Of a DNA stretch of 64,000 nt, positions 9,678 to 20,113 are shown one piece after another. The translations under genes and the position numbers were made by a program. The stretch comes from Vagococcus coleopterorum. GTDB taxonomy: Bacteria > Bacillota > Bacilli > Lactobacillales > Vagococcaceae. Below the pieces are notes generated by a model, which saw only the letters and a program-made list of their open reading frames with translations, was not told the DNA's origin and ran no database searches. Where the stretch lies: NCBI RefSeq assembly GCF_011303955.1, contig NZ_CP049886.1:992001-1056000 (forward strand), given 5' to 3'. Each line of letters starts with the position of its first letter. Positions within the stretch are counted from its first letter, which is position 1.

Positions 9678-9708
9678 AATGATTATTTATAGTTTAGGAG
9701 CTAAGAAG

Positions 9709-12003
9709 ATGGGAAAACCAAATTATTCATGGAAAGTAACGGAAGATAATCAAGCGAGTACCAGCTTAATTCCGTGGTTAAGTAGCCATGATTTACCTGA
9801 AATGTTTGCACCGTTGTTATGGCAACGTGGTATCCAAACTGAAGAAATGTTACAAGCCTTCTTTGAGCCAACACCAGATTTAATTCATGATCCATATTTA
9901 ATGTTTGATATGGAAAAAGCGGTTGAGCGAATTCAAGAAGGAATCGCTATGGGTCAATCTATCTTGATTTATGGTGATTACGATGCTGATGGCATTACTA
10001 GTACGACAGTCTTAAAAGAAGCAATTGAAACGGTTGGGGGAGAAGTTTCTGTCTATTTACCTGATCGTTTCAAAGATGGTTACGGGCCGAATAAAGAGAC
10101 TTATAAACGCTTGATTGAAGAACGTGGCATTGAACTAATTGTCACTGTCGATAATGGTGTAGCAGGTCATGATGCGATTGACTATGCTAACTCAGTTGGT
10201 GTGGATGTTGTCGTCACAGATCATCATGAAATCCCTCAAGAATTACCAAATGCTTATGCAATTGTTCACCCACGTCATCCTGAAGGTAATTATCCATTTG
10301 GCGAGTTGGCAGGTGTGGGTGTTGCTTTCAAACTAGCGACAGCCTTATTAGAAGAGTTGCCGGAAGAGATGCTTGATCTTGTGGCAATTGGTACGGTTGC
10401 CGATTTAGTCCCTCTGACAGGTGAAAATCGAGTCCTCGTTCAATATGGTTTAGAAGTGATGAAACAAGGTCAAAGAATGGGCTTGACGACTTTATTGAGA
10501 GCAGCCGATATTAAGCCACAAGATATTACGGAAGAGTCAATCGGCTTTGGAATTGCTCCCCGTTTAAATGCAATTGGCCGATTGGGAGATGCTACACCGG
10601 GAGTCGTATTGTTGAGCAGTTTTGACAAAGAGGAAGCGGACGGACTAGCAAATCAGATTAATACTGTGAATCAAGAACGCCAAAGTATTGTAAAAGAAAT
10701 TTCAGCAGAAGCATTAGCGATGATTAATGGTAGTGCCTCGCAAGATATCTATGTCTTAGCTAAAGAAGGTTGGCATGTTGGTGTTTTAGGGATTGTTGCT
10801 AGTAAAATAGTTCAAGAAACTGGACGTCCAGCCTTAGTTTTAGGAATCGACCCTGAAACAGGTATTGCAAAAGGATCAGGACGAAGTATTGAACAAATTA
10901 ATTTATATGAGGCACTTAATAGTGCAGCTGAACTGTTCACTGCCTTTGGAGGTCATCAAATGGCCGCAGGTATGTCCTTACCATCAGAAAATTTAGAAAA
11001 ACTACAAGTGCAATTAAATAAATTTGTAGAAGAGTTGCAGATTGATTTTTCTGAAGGCCCAACGCTAAGTGTTGATAGTGAAATTGACATCGCCGACATC
11101 ACAATTAAACAAATTCAAGAACTTAGAAAACTTGCGCCCTTTGGAACTGATAATCCGGCACCTAACTTTTTAATCACTGATGTTCAGCCTGTCCAAGTGA
11201 AACAAATTGGAGCGGATAAAAATCATTTGAAATTTCAAGTGGCTGATACTGGTGGTAATCTCGATTGCTTAGCCTTTAATTTAGGCACAGAATACGATGA
11301 ATTGGCGACAGCAGAAAAAGTTTCTGTTGTGGGACAGCTGAGTATCAATGAATGGAACGGCAATCAAAAACCACAAGTCATGATTAATGATTTTAAAATT
11401 CCAGGGTTACAGCTTTTAGATAAGCGCGGTCAAAAAATAAAGTTAGATCAGCATAATTCTGAAACAACGTTGTTTATTTATAGTGATGAGAAACTTTTTG
11501 AAAAAGCGTCAGAAAAAACGGAACACAATGTGTTAATAGGTAATGCCATTCCTAAAGGAGGATGGACTGATATTGTATTAGTCGATTGTCCAGTTGAAAA
11601 AGCTGAATTAAAAGAGATGTTATTACAATTAGAACCTAAAAAAATATTTGTTTATTTAACGTCAAAAGATGAAGCCTATTTAAATGGCATGCCTTCTAGA
11701 GAACAGTTTGGTCTGCTCTTTAAGTTCATTGCCAATCAGAAAAATGTTGATGTTAGACACAAATTACCTGCCATCAGTCAGTATTTGAAAATCAAACCGC
11801 AAGTATTAATTTTCATGATTCAAGTGTTTTCTGACTTAGGATTTGTTACAATAGAAAATGGTTTGATGAATAAAGTTGAGAATCCTATTAGTCGTGAGCT
11901 GGAGGAAAGTAAACTTTATCAACAGCGTGAAAAACAAATGAAAACAGAAGAGTTTTTATTATATAGCAAAATCAGTGAGTTAAGAGATTGGTTGCTAAAC
12001 TAG
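9709..12003 (+). CDS. recJ: Single-stranded-DNA-specific exonuclease RecJ
   Basis: 5'-3' ssDNA exonuclease used in recombination and mismatch repair. The DHH phosphoesterase core has DYDADGITS near residue 95 and VTDHHEIP near residue 170. The DHHA1 domain shows [10 protein letters not shown] near residue 418. An OB fold and a Firmicutes-type C-terminal extension bring the length to 764. An in-frame ATG at 9679 lacks a ribosome site, while the ATG at 9709 has AGGAG 8 bases upstream, so I use it. The apt ribosome site overlaps the recJ stop, so the two are coupled. Confidence 0.95.
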   Translation: MGKPNYSWKVTEDNQASTSLIPWLSSHDLPEMFAPLLWQRGIQTEEMLQAFFEPTPDLIHDPYLMFDMEKAVERIQEGIAMGQSILIYGDYDADGITSTTVLKEAIETVGGEVSVYLPDRFKDGYGPNKETYKRLIEERGIELIVTVDNGVAGHDAIDYANSVGVDVVVTDHHEIPQELPNAYAIVHPRHPEGNYPFGELAGVGVAFKLATALLEELPEEMLDLVAIGTVADLVPLTGENRVLVQYGLEVMKQGQRMGLTTLLRAADIKPQDITEESIGFGIAPRLNAIGRLGDATPGVVLLSSFDKEEADGLANQINTVNQERQSIVKEISAEALAMINGSASQDIYVLAKEGWHVGVLGIVASKIVQETGRPALVLGIDPETGIAKGSGRSIEQINLYEALNSAAELFTAFGGHQMAAGMSLPSENLEKLQVQLNKFVEELQIDFSEGPTLSVDSEIDIADITIKQIQELRKLAPFGTDNPAPNFLITDVQPVQVKQIGADKNHLKFQVADTGGNLDCLAFNLGTEYDELATAEKVSVVGQLSINEWNGNQKPQVMINDFKIPGLQLLDKRGQKIKLDQHNSETTLFIYSDEKLFEKASEKTEHNVLIGNAIPKGGWTDIVLVDCPVEKAELKEMLLQLEPKKIFVYLTSKDEAYLNGMPSREQFGLLFKFIANQKNVDVRHKLPAISQYLKIKPQVLIFMIQVFSDLGFVTIENGLMNKVENPISRELEESKLYQQREKQMKTEEFLLYSKISELRDWLLN

Positions 12004-12014
12004 GAGGAAATCAA

Positions 12015-12539
12015 GTGAACTTAAAAAATTATATTGCTAGCATTCCTAATTACCCAGTGGAAGGCGTTACTTTCAGAGATATCTCACCATTAATGGGAGA
12101 TGGTGAGGCTTATCGTGAAGCCACACAACAGATTGTTGAATATGCCAAAGAAAAACAGGCAGACATGATTGTTGGGCCAGAGGCACGTGGTTTTATTATT
12201 GGGTGTCCTGTTGCTTACGAATTAGGTATTGGCTTTGCACCTGCGCGTAAAAAAGGGAAGCTACCCCGTGAAACGATTGAAGTAGATTATGGTTTAGAAT
12301 ATGGCTCTGATATTTTAACTCTACATAAAGATGCGATTAAACCAGGTCAGCGTGTGATGATTTGTGATGACTTATTAGCTACGGGCGGAACAATCGAAGC
12401 AACAATTCAACTAATTGAACAATTAGGCGGAGTCGTTGTGGGTTGTGCGTTCTTAATTGAATTAATTGATTTAAATGGTCGTGCTAAGATTGAAGGATAT
12501 GATATCAAAGCTTTAATGGAATATGCAGAAGCGGATTAA
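12015..12539 (+). CDS. apt: Adenine phosphoribosyltransferase
   Basis: Purine salvage enzyme that makes AMP from adenine and [19 protein letters not shown] is the PRPP-binding loop, near residue 118, and the N-terminus [14 protein letters not shown] matches the family. The start is a GTG at 12015 with a perfect AGGAGG 7 bases upstream; the longer frame from 11988 would overlap recJ and lacks a site. The 174 residues are the normal length. The recJ-apt order is common in Firmicutes. Confidence 0.95.
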   Translation: MNLKNYIASIPNYPVEGVTFRDISPLMGDGEAYREATQQIVEYAKEKQADMIVGPEARGFIIGCPVAYELGIGFAPARKKGKLPRETIEVDYGLEYGSDILTLHKDAIKPGQRVMICDDLLATGGTIEATIQLIEQLGGVVVGCAFLIELIDLNGRAKIEGYDIKALMEYAEAD

Positions 12540-12542
12540 TTT

Positions 12543-12575
12543 AAAAGCATTCATCTATTGATGGATGCTTTTTTA
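12543..12575 (+). terminator. Terminator of recJ-apt
   Basis: AAAAGCATTCATC / GATGGATGCTTTT stem with a 4-base loop and T run. Confidence 0.85.
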
Positions 12576-12660
12576 AGTCTTATTTTTTTATTTAGGTAAA
12601 TCTCATGATATGATTAACTCAAGTTAAGAAAAATATTCTTATACATAAGGAGCTAGGGAA

Positions 12661-13380
12661 ATGGCTATTTTAATTATTGAAGATGAACCAGCAATTGCAA
12701 AGCTTTTAGAATATAACTTGGCACAAGCAGGATTTAATACAACTGTTTGTCAGGATGGATTGGCAGGCTTTGAAGAAGCACAAGCAAAAGACTATCAATG
12801 TTTGCTCGTTGATTTGATGTTGCCAAGTATGACTGGTTTGGAAATCATCAAAGAACTACGTCATCTGAAAAACTACACACCGATTGTCATGTTAACAGCA
12901 AAAGATAATGAAGTGGATAAGGTGATGGCGTTAGAACTTGGTGCGGATGATTATATCACGAAGCCTTTTAGTCCTCGTGAATTAGAAGCGCGCTTAAAAG
13001 CAGTGATTCGTCGTGATGAATTACGGTCAGATAAATCAGTAGCAAGTCCTGTAGCAACAAAAGAGGTGCTGAGATGTGGCACTTTAGCACTAAATACTAA
13101 AAATTATCAAGTAACCTTAGATGGAGAGCTGCTTGATTTAACAAAAACCCAGTTTACGATTTTATCTTATATGATGAAGAATAAAGGATTAATTATAAGT
13201 CGCGACCAATTGATTGATGGCTTGGGTATGCTGGAATTGTCGGGTGGTACCCGTAGTATTGATATGCACATGGGAAAACTTCGTGAAAAAATTGAAGAGA
13301 ATCCTAAAGAACCACGCTATTTAAAAACGATTCGCGGTTTTGGTTATCGTTTAGAGGATGGTGAACATGAAACTAAATAA
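12661..13380 (+). CDS. phoP: Response regulator, OmpR/PhoB family (PhoP/PnpR)
   Basis: DNA-binding response regulator of the phosphate system. The receiver domain (residues 1-120) has the acidic pair EDEP, the phospho-acceptor Asp in LLVDLMLPS near residue 52, a T switch in MLTAKDNE and the Lys of ITKPFSPRELEAR. The C-terminal winged helix carries RSIDMHMGKLREKIE and YLKTIRGFGYRL. The sensor kinase gene overlaps its 3' end, and the pst genes follow directly, so phosphate control is inferred from context. Confidence 0.9.
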   Translation: MAILIIEDEPAIAKLLEYNLAQAGFNTTVCQDGLAGFEEAQAKDYQCLLVDLMLPSMTGLEIIKELRHLKNYTPIVMLTAKDNEVDKVMALELGADDYITKPFSPRELEARLKAVIRRDELRSDKSVASPVATKEVLRCGTLALNTKNYQVTLDGELLDLTKTQFTILSYMMKNKGLIISRDQLIDGLGMLELSGGTRSIDMHMGKLREKIEENPKEPRYLKTIRGFGYRLEDGEHETK

Positions 13381-15118
13381 AAAAATGATTACCGTCATCA
13401 TCATGGCGATTATCTTAGTGATTGCCGGTTACTTTTTTAGTAATCGTTATGTGACAAAACAGTTATTTAGTCAACATCGTAAAGAAATGATTGATGAAGC
13501 AAATGTCATTCTTTATGCGACAGATATTACCGATTGGTCGACAGATATTTCAGTTGAACAAAAGCAACTGATTAAAGAAATATCAAATCAAAATAGTCAA
13601 CGCATTTCTGTTGTTAGTCCTGAGGGAACGATGATTTTTGATAGTGAGAGTGACTCGGAAATTGGCAATAATATGAGTCACCGTCCAGAAATTAAAGAAG
13701 TCTTATCAGGCGATAAAGTTGGCTCAGATATTCGAATGAGTGCGACTTTAAAAGAATCTTATTATTATATTGCTATCCCGGTCATGTCAGATGGGAAGTT
13801 AATGGGAATTCTGCGACTTTCTGAAAAAGCCAGTGGGTTCGTCGATAATATTAATCAATTTAAGAAGTTGATTATGGCGTTGCTCATTGCTTTTATGGTG
13901 ATTGTCTTCCTACTAGGTTGGAATGTTAATTCTATTCAAAAACGACGTGAATTAGTTTTGACCAAAGCCCTAACAGGAATAAAAAAAGGGGAATACACAG
14001 ATAAGTATTTATTGACAGACAATGGTGAGTTGTCGCAACTTGGTTTAACCGTCAGAAGTCTGGCTGATGAGTTAGAAAAACAAACCCAAGATTTTAATTT
14101 AAGTGAGCAGCGTTTTGAAGAGTTGCTGAATGTTTTAAGTTTAGGTGTGGTAGTGATTTCTCAAGACCGTCAGATTGTTATGGCAAATCCGTTTGCTTCC
14201 CACGTGCTTGGTTTAGAGGGTCAAGATTTAGGGAAAGACTATCATCATTATTTACCAGGTGTTGACCTTTATGAACAAGTTGAGGCCACATTTGAAACGA
14301 ATCAATCTTTTAGTACGAAAAAAGAATGGCAGCAACATTGGTATAAAATTAAAGGGAACACTATTTTGAATGATCATCAAAAGCAAGTGGTGATTTTATT
14401 TTACGATGTGACAGATGAAGAAAATTTACTCGTTCATCAAAGTGATTTTATCGGAAATGTTTCTCATGAGTTAAAGACCCCAGTCACAGCTATTAAAGGC
14501 TTTAGTGAAAGTTTGCTCGATGGGGCCAAGGATCAACCGGAAGTAGCAGAAGACTTTATTCAAATTATCAACCAACAAAGTATCCGTTTAGAAAACTTGA
14601 TCACTGATATTTTAGAATTATCTAAAGTGTCATCAGAGACAGGTGATAAACTTGTTCAGCCTGTTGATTTGCGTAAGACGTTAAATGACTTGAAGCAACA
14701 ATATGAGTTGGAGTTGGCTAAAAAGGATCTAACCCTAGAGTTTGAATCAGTAGGTAAAGGGTTAATTTTTAGTCAAGAGCAATTGGTTTATCAAGTGTTA
14801 GATAATATTCTAAGTAATAGTGTTAAGTACACCGATGAAGGTGGCCTAATTAAAGTGATGATTAACGAATCTTCTGACGAAGTCGGAGTCCAGATTTCAG
14901 ATAATGGTCGTGGGATTCCGGAGGCTGATTTGAGTCGAGTGTTTGAACGGTTTTACCGAGTTGATAAAGCTCGTACAAGTGACATCAAAGGCACCGGTTT
15001 AGGGTTATCCATAGTTAAAGAGCTAGTGGAAACCTTACAAGGTGAAATTAAGCTGACAAGTCAAGAAAATAAAGGGACTACCGTTACGGTGACCTTACCC
15101 AAAGGAGTCGATCAATAA
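13367..15118 (+). CDS. phoR: Sensor histidine kinase (PhoR/PnpS)
   Basis: Membrane sensor kinase paired with PhoP. It has a transmembrane helix at residues 5-25, an extracytoplasmic sensor region, a second helix near 165-185, a linker and PAS domain, the phospho-acceptor His in HELKTPVTAIKGFSES, and an ATPase domain with NSVKYTDEGG (N box), DNGRGIPEADL (G1) and GTGLGLSIVKEL (G2). In-frame starts at 13358 and 13361 exist, but the ATG at 13367 has GAGG at good spacing. It overlaps phoP by 14 bases. Its stop codon lies in the terminator loop. Confidence 0.9.
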   Translation: MKLNKKMITVIIMAIILVIAGYFFSNRYVTKQLFSQHRKEMIDEANVILYATDITDWSTDISVEQKQLIKEISNQNSQRISVVSPEGTMIFDSESDSEIGNNMSHRPEIKEVLSGDKVGSDIRMSATLKESYYYIAIPVMSDGKLMGILRLSEKASGFVDNINQFKKLIMALLIAFMVIVFLLGWNVNSIQKRRELVLTKALTGIKKGEYTDKYLLTDNGELSQLGLTVRSLADELEKQTQDFNLSEQRFEELLNVLSLGVVVISQDRQIVMANPFASHVLGLEGQDLGKDYHHYLPGVDLYEQVEATFETNQSFSTKKEWQQHWYKIKGNTILNDHQKQVVILFYDVTDEENLLVHQSDFIGNVSHELKTPVTAIKGFSESLLDGAKDQPEVAEDFIQIINQQSIRLENLITDILELSKVSSETGDKLVQPVDLRKTLNDLKQQYELELAKKDLTLEFESVGKGLIFSQEQLVYQVLDNILSNSVKYTDEGGLIKVMINESSDEVGVQISDNGRGIPEADLSRVFERFYRVDKARTSDIKGTGLGLSIVKELVETLQGEIKLTSQENKGTTVTVTLPKGVDQ

Positions 15119-15134
15119 ATCGGCTTTTTTTTTT
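15106..15134 (+). terminator. Terminator of phoP-phoR
   Basis: AGTCGAT / ATCGGCT stem with the stop codon in the loop, then nine or more T. It separates the regulator genes from the pst promoter just downstream. Confidence 0.75.
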
Positions 15135-15142
15135 ACCTAAAT

Positions 15143-15185
15143 TTTACAATAGGCAAACATTAATTTTACAAGGCTTTCGTATACT
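15143..15185 (+). promoter_or_regulatory. Probable Pho box and promoter of the pst operon
   Basis: Two copies of TTTACA (15143-15148 and 15165-15170) start 22 bases apart, two helical turns, upstream of a -10 TATACT at 15180-15185. The -35 position (about 15157-15162) is a poor match to consensus, which suits an activated promoter. Direct TTNACA-type repeats are the known PhoP-binding pattern in Firmicutes; assignment here is by position and spacing. Confidence 0.6.
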
Positions 15186-15216
15186 GATAGTAATAAAGGA
15201 ATTGGGAGGCAATCTG

Positions 15217-16077
15217 ATGAAAAAATTTGGCTTATTGTTAGCATCTGTTTTTTTACTAACAGGCTGTGGCGCAAAACTGGCATCAACAACGGCGGTTGGT
15301 TCAACGGCATTACAACCCTTAGTAGAAGCTGGGGCACATGATTTTATGCAACAGCATAAGGGACGCGTGGTGAATGTCCAAGGTGGGGGAAGTGGAACCG
15401 GTTTAAGTCAGGTACAAGCAGGTGCGGTGGAAATTGGGAACTCCGATGTCTTTGCTGACGAGAAAAAAGGCATTAAAGCTGAGCAACTGGTTGATTATAA
15501 AGTTGCAGTCATCGGGATTGCACCTGTGGTTAATCCGAATGTTGGTGTGACAGATATTTCTAAAAGCGATTTGAAAGGCTTATTTTCAGGTGAGATTACC
15601 AATTGGAAAGATCTTGGTGGTAAAGATTTACCTGTGATAGTGATTAATCGTAGTGAGGGTTCGGGAACCCGTCTGAACTTTGAAAAGTATGGGTTAGATA
15701 ATATTGCCGTTAAACCGAGCCAAGAACAAGAAGCTAATGGAATGACACGAGAAATTGTTAGTCAAACACCGGGTGCTGTTAGTTACATGGCATTACCTTA
15801 TATCGATCAATCAGTTCGCGCCTTGGCAATAGAGGGTGTGGAAGCCAGTGTTGAAACGATTGCGACGAACCAATGGTCAATTTGGTCTTATGAACATATG
15901 TATACCCAGTTAGAAGTAGATGAGTTAACCCAAGAATTTATTGATCACATGATGTCGCATGACATTCAAGAGAAAGTCTTTAAGAAATTGGGTTACATTC
16001 CCATCGCTAATATGAAGGTTGAACGAGATAGCTTGGGGGAAGTAACAGAAGTAAAAGGAGGGGAAACTAGTGAGTAG
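15217..16077 (+). CDS. pstS: Phosphate ABC transporter substrate-binding lipoprotein
   Basis: High-affinity phosphate-binding protein, lipid-anchored by a signal peptide with lipobox LTGC. Phosphate-ligand motifs include VGSTALQPL near residue 30, GGGSGTGLSQ near 60, and NRSEGSGTR near 145. The ATG at 15217 has GGGAGG 7 bases upstream; the longer frame from 15202 is not needed. It is the first gene of pstS-C-A-B-B-phoU and overlaps pstC by 8 bases. Confidence 0.95.
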   Translation: MKKFGLLLASVFLLTGCGAKLASTTAVGSTALQPLVEAGAHDFMQQHKGRVVNVQGGGSGTGLSQVQAGAVEIGNSDVFADEKKGIKAEQLVDYKVAVIGIAPVVNPNVGVTDISKSDLKGLFSGEITNWKDLGGKDLPVIVINRSEGSGTRLNFEKYGLDNIAVKPSQEQEANGMTREIVSQTPGAVSYMALPYIDQSVRALAIEGVEASVETIATNQWSIWSYEHMYTQLEVDELTQEFIDHMMSHDIQEKVFKKLGYIPIANMKVERDSLGEVTEVKGGETSE

Positions 16078-16987
16078 CTTGAATCAGTCGTTACTGGGAA
16101 CATCTAAAAAAGCCAGTGTTGAAAAACGTGGACACACGATTAGTTTGTTGGCCGTTTTATTATTAGCAGTCACAGTAGTGTCGATTTTTGTTTTTATTAG
16201 TGCCAAGGGGTTGCCATTATTTTTCAATGACAAGGTCCAGTTAAGTCAGTTTTTCTTTGGCGATCAATGGTCACCTGGTAAAACGAATGAACAAGGCTTT
16301 AGTTTAGTGGGTGTCTTACCAATGTTAGTCGGATCAACGGCGGTCACGTTACTAGCGTTAGTCATGGTGACGCCCTTAGCCATTGCCACAGGATTATTCA
16401 TCACCGAACTTTCACCAAAGATTGGTAAATATATCTTGCAACCCTTATTAGAACTTTTAGTCGGTATTCCCTCGGTTGTTTATGGTTTTGTTGGTTTGTC
16501 AGTTGTAGTGCCGTTTATGCGTAATACCTTCGGAGGAAGTGGGTTTGGGATCTTAGCAGGTGGAATTGTTTTAGCCATGATGATTTTACCAACAGTGGCA
16601 AGTATGACCGTAGATGCTTTAAACCGAGTGCCAAAGCATCTGAAACATTCTTCCTTAGCCTTAGGAGCTAATGAGTTTCAAACGATGTATCGAGTGACTT
16701 TAAGAGTAGCTAAACCAGGTATTTTAACAGGAGTTGTTTTTGGTTTAGCTCGTGCTTTCGGAGAAGCACTGGCGGTTCAGATGGTTATCGGGAATGCGAT
16801 TGTTATTCCAGACAGTTTGGTGATGCCAGCCACAACACTGACAAGTGTCTTAACTCAAGGGATGGGAAATACCATCATGGGAACCTTTGAGAATGATGCG
16901 TTATGGACGTTAGCCTTTATTCTGCTATTTATGTCACTAGTCTTTAATTTAATTATCAAACGTATTAGTCAGAAAGGACAGGTCTAA
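16070..16987 (+). CDS. pstC: Phosphate ABC transporter permease PstC
   Basis: Membrane subunit of the phosphate importer. It has about six transmembrane helices; the permease signature around EFQTMYRVTLRVAKPGILTG and the GEALAVQMVIGN segment are typical of PstC. The start is a GTG at 16070 with AAAAGGAGGGG upstream, overlapping the end of pstS. Length 305 is normal. Confidence 0.94.
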   Translation: MSSLNQSLLGTSKKASVEKRGHTISLLAVLLLAVTVVSIFVFISAKGLPLFFNDKVQLSQFFFGDQWSPGKTNEQGFSLVGVLPMLVGSTAVTLLALVMVTPLAIATGLFITELSPKIGKYILQPLLELLVGIPSVVYGFVGLSVVVPFMRNTFGGSGFGILAGGIVLAMMILPTVASMTVDALNRVPKHLKHSSLALGANEFQTMYRVTLRVAKPGILTGVVFGLARAFGEALAVQMVIGNAIVIPDSLVMPATTLTSVLTQGMGNTIMGTFENDALWTLAFILLFMSLVFNLIIKRISQKGQV

Positions 16988-17869
16988 ATGAAAAAAGAAC
17001 AGTTGAATAAAGTAAACAATGTCATGATTAGTTTATTGACTGGGATTGTCATTTTACTGGCAGGGAGTTTTCTTTTATACGTGCTAGTTAGAGGATTTTC
17101 GGTCATTTCATGGGAATTTCTGACACAGCCATCTAAAGCTTTTGAAGCAGGAGGTGGCATTGGGATTCAGTTATTTAACTCGTTGTATATTATGATCTTA
17201 ACCTTACTTATTTGTTTGCCAATAGCATTAGGGGCAGGGATTTATTTAGCTGAATATGCTAAAGACTCTGCTGTGACAAGAGGGTTTCGCTTGTTAATAG
17301 AAATGATGAGTTCGTTACCTTCGATTGTTATCGGTTTGTTTGGTTACTTGTTTATTGTGATTAAGCTGGATATTGGCTTCTCAGTTATTGCAGGTGCCAT
17401 TAGTTTAGCCATTTTAAATGTTGCCTTTCTAACACGAGTAGTGGAAGATGCCATCCGTAGTGTGGATGGTGCTCAACGTGAAGGGGGCATTGCTTTAGGC
17501 TTAAGTCGTTGGGAAACAGTGACTAAGTTATTAATTCCATCAGCTATTCCAGGAATTGTAACAGGAGTGGTTTTAGTAGCGGGACGGACCTTTGGAGAAG
17601 CAGCCGCTTTGATTTTCTCTTCTGGCCAAAGTGCACCGGCGATGGACTTCAGCAATTGGAATCCCTTTGATCCGACGAGTCCACTAAATCCATTTCGACC
17701 TGCAGAAACGTTAGCAGTCCATATTTGGAAAATCAATAGTGAAGGCTTAATGCCTGATGGCCCAATGGTTGCTGCAGGCGCGGGGACAGTCTTACTGATT
17801 ATTATTTTAATCTTTAACATCTCCGCAAAATTAATTGGTCGTGGCTTAGAGAAAAAACTATCAAGTTAG
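16988..17869 (+). CDS. pstA: Phosphate ABC transporter permease PstA
   Basis: Second membrane subunit of the phosphate importer. It has about six transmembrane helices, the EAA-like loop LGLSRWETVTKLLIPSAIPG and the FGEAAALIF segment. The gene begins directly after the pstC stop, with AAAGGA inside pstC. The 293 residues are standard. Confidence 0.94.
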   Translation: MKKEQLNKVNNVMISLLTGIVILLAGSFLLYVLVRGFSVISWEFLTQPSKAFEAGGGIGIQLFNSLYIMILTLLICLPIALGAGIYLAEYAKDSAVTRGFRLLIEMMSSLPSIVIGLFGYLFIVIKLDIGFSVIAGAISLAILNVAFLTRVVEDAIRSVDGAQREGGIALGLSRWETVTKLLIPSAIPGIVTGVVLVAGRTFGEAAALIFSSGQSAPAMDFSNWNPFDPTSPLNPFRPAETLAVHIWKINSEGLMPDGPMVAAGAGTVLLIIILIFNISAKLIGRGLEKKLSS

Positions 17870-17880
17870 GAGGATCTGAG

Positions 17881-18654
17881 ATGGAAGCAGTAAAAAAACA
17901 AAATGTTGCCTTAGATATTAAAGCATTATCAGTTTATTATGGAACACATCAAGCAGTTAAAGCTGTTGATATGGTCATTCCAAAGAATAAAATTAGTGCC
18001 TTGATCGGTCCTTCAGGTTGTGGCAAATCGACATTCTTGAAAGCTCTCAATCGAATGCATGACGTGAGTGATAATCGACAAGTGACAGGCCAAATTATTT
18101 ATCAAGATATTGATGTGAATACAGATAAAGTCGATCAATACTTACTACGCCAAAAAATTGGCATGGTCTTCCAGAAACCAAATCCCTTTCGGATGAGTAT
18201 CCGTCGAAATATTAGCTTTGCACTCGAACGCCATGGCTTGAAAGATAAACAACTTTTGGCTGATAAAGTGGAAACTAGTTTAAAGCAAGTCGGGTTATGG
18301 GATGAGGTCAAAGATGAGCTAGACAAAAGTGCCTTAGCCTTGTCAGGTGGTCAACAACAACGCTTGTGTATTGCTCGGGTGCTTGCAATGGAACCAGACA
18401 TTATTTTGATGGATGAGCCAACCAGTGCTTTGGATCCCATTTCCACAGGAAAGATTGAAGAAACCTTAGATGAGTTAAAGAAGGATTACACAATCATTAT
18501 GGTCACTCATAACTTGGCGCAAGCATCACGCTTAAGTGACTATACCGGCTTCTTTAATTACGGTGAGTTGATTGAGTATGATAACACAGCCAAAATCTTT
18601 ACAGATCCTGCTGTGGAATTAACTCACAGTTATATAACAGGTGAGTTTGGGTAA
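17881..18654 (+). CDS. pstB: Phosphate ABC transporter ATPase, first copy
   Basis: ATPase that drives phosphate import. It has Walker [10 protein letters not shown] near residue 42, signature [13 protein letters not shown] near 155, Walker [13 protein letters not shown] and the switch His in VTHNLAQ. It is followed by a second pstB 12 bases downstream; the two proteins are clearly similar but not identical, as in other Firmicutes with PstB1/PstB2. AGGAGG precedes the ATG. Confidence 0.94.
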   Translation: MEAVKKQNVALDIKALSVYYGTHQAVKAVDMVIPKNKISALIGPSGCGKSTFLKALNRMHDVSDNRQVTGQIIYQDIDVNTDKVDQYLLRQKIGMVFQKPNPFRMSIRRNISFALERHGLKDKQLLADKVETSLKQVGLWDEVKDELDKSALALSGGQQQRLCIARVLAMEPDIILMDEPTSALDPISTGKIEETLDELKKDYTIIMVTHNLAQASRLSDYTGFFNYGELIEYDNTAKIFTDPAVELTHSYITGEFG

Positions 18655-18666
18655 GGGGGAAAAGAG

Positions 18667-19410
18667 ATGTTAACAGTCGATAAAATGAGTGTTTTTTATG
18701 ATGATTTTGAAGCCGTCAAACAAGTTTCTATGTCTTTTGAAGAGAAAGGCATCACTGCCTTAATTGGTCCATCTGGCTGTGGCAAGTCGACCTTTTTAAA
18801 ATCGCTAAATCGAATGAATGATTTAGTTCCTGGTGCGCGAGTTACGGGGGCGATTGAGTACCAAGGGAAAGATATTTATGATGAAGCAGTTGATGTTACG
18901 CAGTTACGCCAAGACATCGGCTTAGTCTTTCAACAGCCCAATCCATTTCCATTTTCTATTTATGAGAATGTGGTGTATGGTTTGAAAGCCAATGGGATAA
19001 AAGATAAGGCAATCTTGGATGAGGCCGTGGAAACAAGCTTACGCAAAGCAGCTATTTGGGATGAAGTCAAAGATAAACTAAACAGTCGTGCTGATAGTTT
19101 ATCTGGTGGACAACAACAGCGAGTTTGTATTGCAAGAGTGTTAGCGATGAATCCAAAAGTAATTTTAATGGATGAACCAACTAGTGCTTTAGATCCCATC
19201 TCAACGAAAGAAATTGAAGAGATGTTAGATACGATTAAACGTGAGCACACCATTATTATGGTGACGCACAACTTGCAACAAGCCAGCCGAATATCAGATA
19301 AAACAGCTTTCTTCTCAAAGGGGCATTTAATTGAGTTTGGTCCTACGAAAGACATCTTTTTAACACCACAAGAAAAAGCAACGGAAAATTACATTGCAGG
19401 GAAATTATAG
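18667..19410 (+). CDS. pstB: Phosphate ABC transporter ATPase, second copy
   Basis: Second PstB-type ATPase of the operon, 247 residues, with [37 protein letters not shown] and VTHNLQQ. It differs from the first copy mainly at the N-terminus and in the helical domain. Whether the two act as a heterodimer or under different conditions cannot be told from sequence. A GGGGGG-rich ribosome site precedes the ATG. Confidence 0.93.
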   Translation: MLTVDKMSVFYDDFEAVKQVSMSFEEKGITALIGPSGCGKSTFLKSLNRMNDLVPGARVTGAIEYQGKDIYDEAVDVTQLRQDIGLVFQQPNPFPFSIYENVVYGLKANGIKDKAILDEAVETSLRKAAIWDEVKDKLNSRADSLSGGQQQRVCIARVLAMNPKVILMDEPTSALDPISTKEIEEMLDTIKREHTIIMVTHNLQQASRISDKTAFFSKGHLIEFGPTKDIFLTPQEKATENYIAGKL

Positions 19411-19419
19411 GAGGGTATT

Positions 19420-20073
19420 ATGAGTGAAAGATTAGATCGTAAAATTAAACGTGTCAATATGTCGATGGTTGAGATGACAACCTTAGTTAATCGTGGTATT
19501 CGTAATGCGCTAGAAGCATTTGAAAAGAAAGACTTTGCTTTAGCAGAAGAGGTTATTGAGGATGATTTTTTAATTAATGATAAAGAGCTAGATATTGACC
19601 GTAAATGTGTCGAAGTCATCGCGTTACAGCACCCTGTTAGTAGTGTTTTACGGGGCGTTATTTCAGTGATGAAAGCCAGTTCTGATTTAGAGAGAATCGG
19701 AGATCATGCAGCGAGTATAGCCAAAGCAACCATTCAATTGGAAGGGAAAGAATCTTATCCAGTCATTGAAAAGCAGCTGTATGAAGTAGGTCAAATGATT
19801 TACAACATGGGGAATCAAGCAGTTGAAGCTTTTATTAAAGAAGATGCCCATTTTGCCCAAGAAATTGCCAGTCACAATCAAGTTGTTTCAGAAAAATATA
19901 GTGAGTTTTATGACGCCGCTGTAGCTATGATGATCAAAGATTCTGATAGTGTTCTGACAATGACTGAATACTTGAAAGTTGGCCGTTATTTAGAAAGAAT
20001 TGGCGATTATATTACCAACGTTTGTGAGTGGAGTGTTTACCGGGAAACAGGCGAAATGGTGGACTTAAAATAG
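19420..20073 (+). CDS. phoU: Phosphate signalling protein PhoU
   Basis: Cytoplasmic helical protein that links Pst transport to PhoR signalling. It shows two tandem PhoU repeats, each with the metal-binding pattern: SSDLERIGDHAASIAK near residue 87 and VGRYLERIGDYITNVCEW near residue 187. The 217 residues match the family. It is the last canonical gene of the pst operon, with AGGAGG upstream. Confidence 0.95.
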   Translation: MSERLDRKIKRVNMSMVEMTTLVNRGIRNALEAFEKKDFALAEEVIEDDFLINDKELDIDRKCVEVIALQHPVSSVLRGVISVMKASSDLERIGDHAASIAKATIQLEGKESYPVIEKQLYEVGQMIYNMGNQAVEAFIKEDAHFAQEIASHNQVVSEKYSEFYDAAVAMMIKDSDSVLTMTEYLKVGRYLERIGDYITNVCEWSVYRETGEMVDLK

Positions 20074-20113
20074 TAATATAAAAAATAAAAAGATTTAATA
20101 CTGGAGGAATATG

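Noticed and set aside
17473..17820. 115-codon minus-strand frame
   Set aside because: Antisense shadow of pstA with no start signals.
20074..20113. Possible manganese (yybP-ykoY) riboswitch before terC
   Set aside because: Only 40 AT-rich bases are available, with no structured element.
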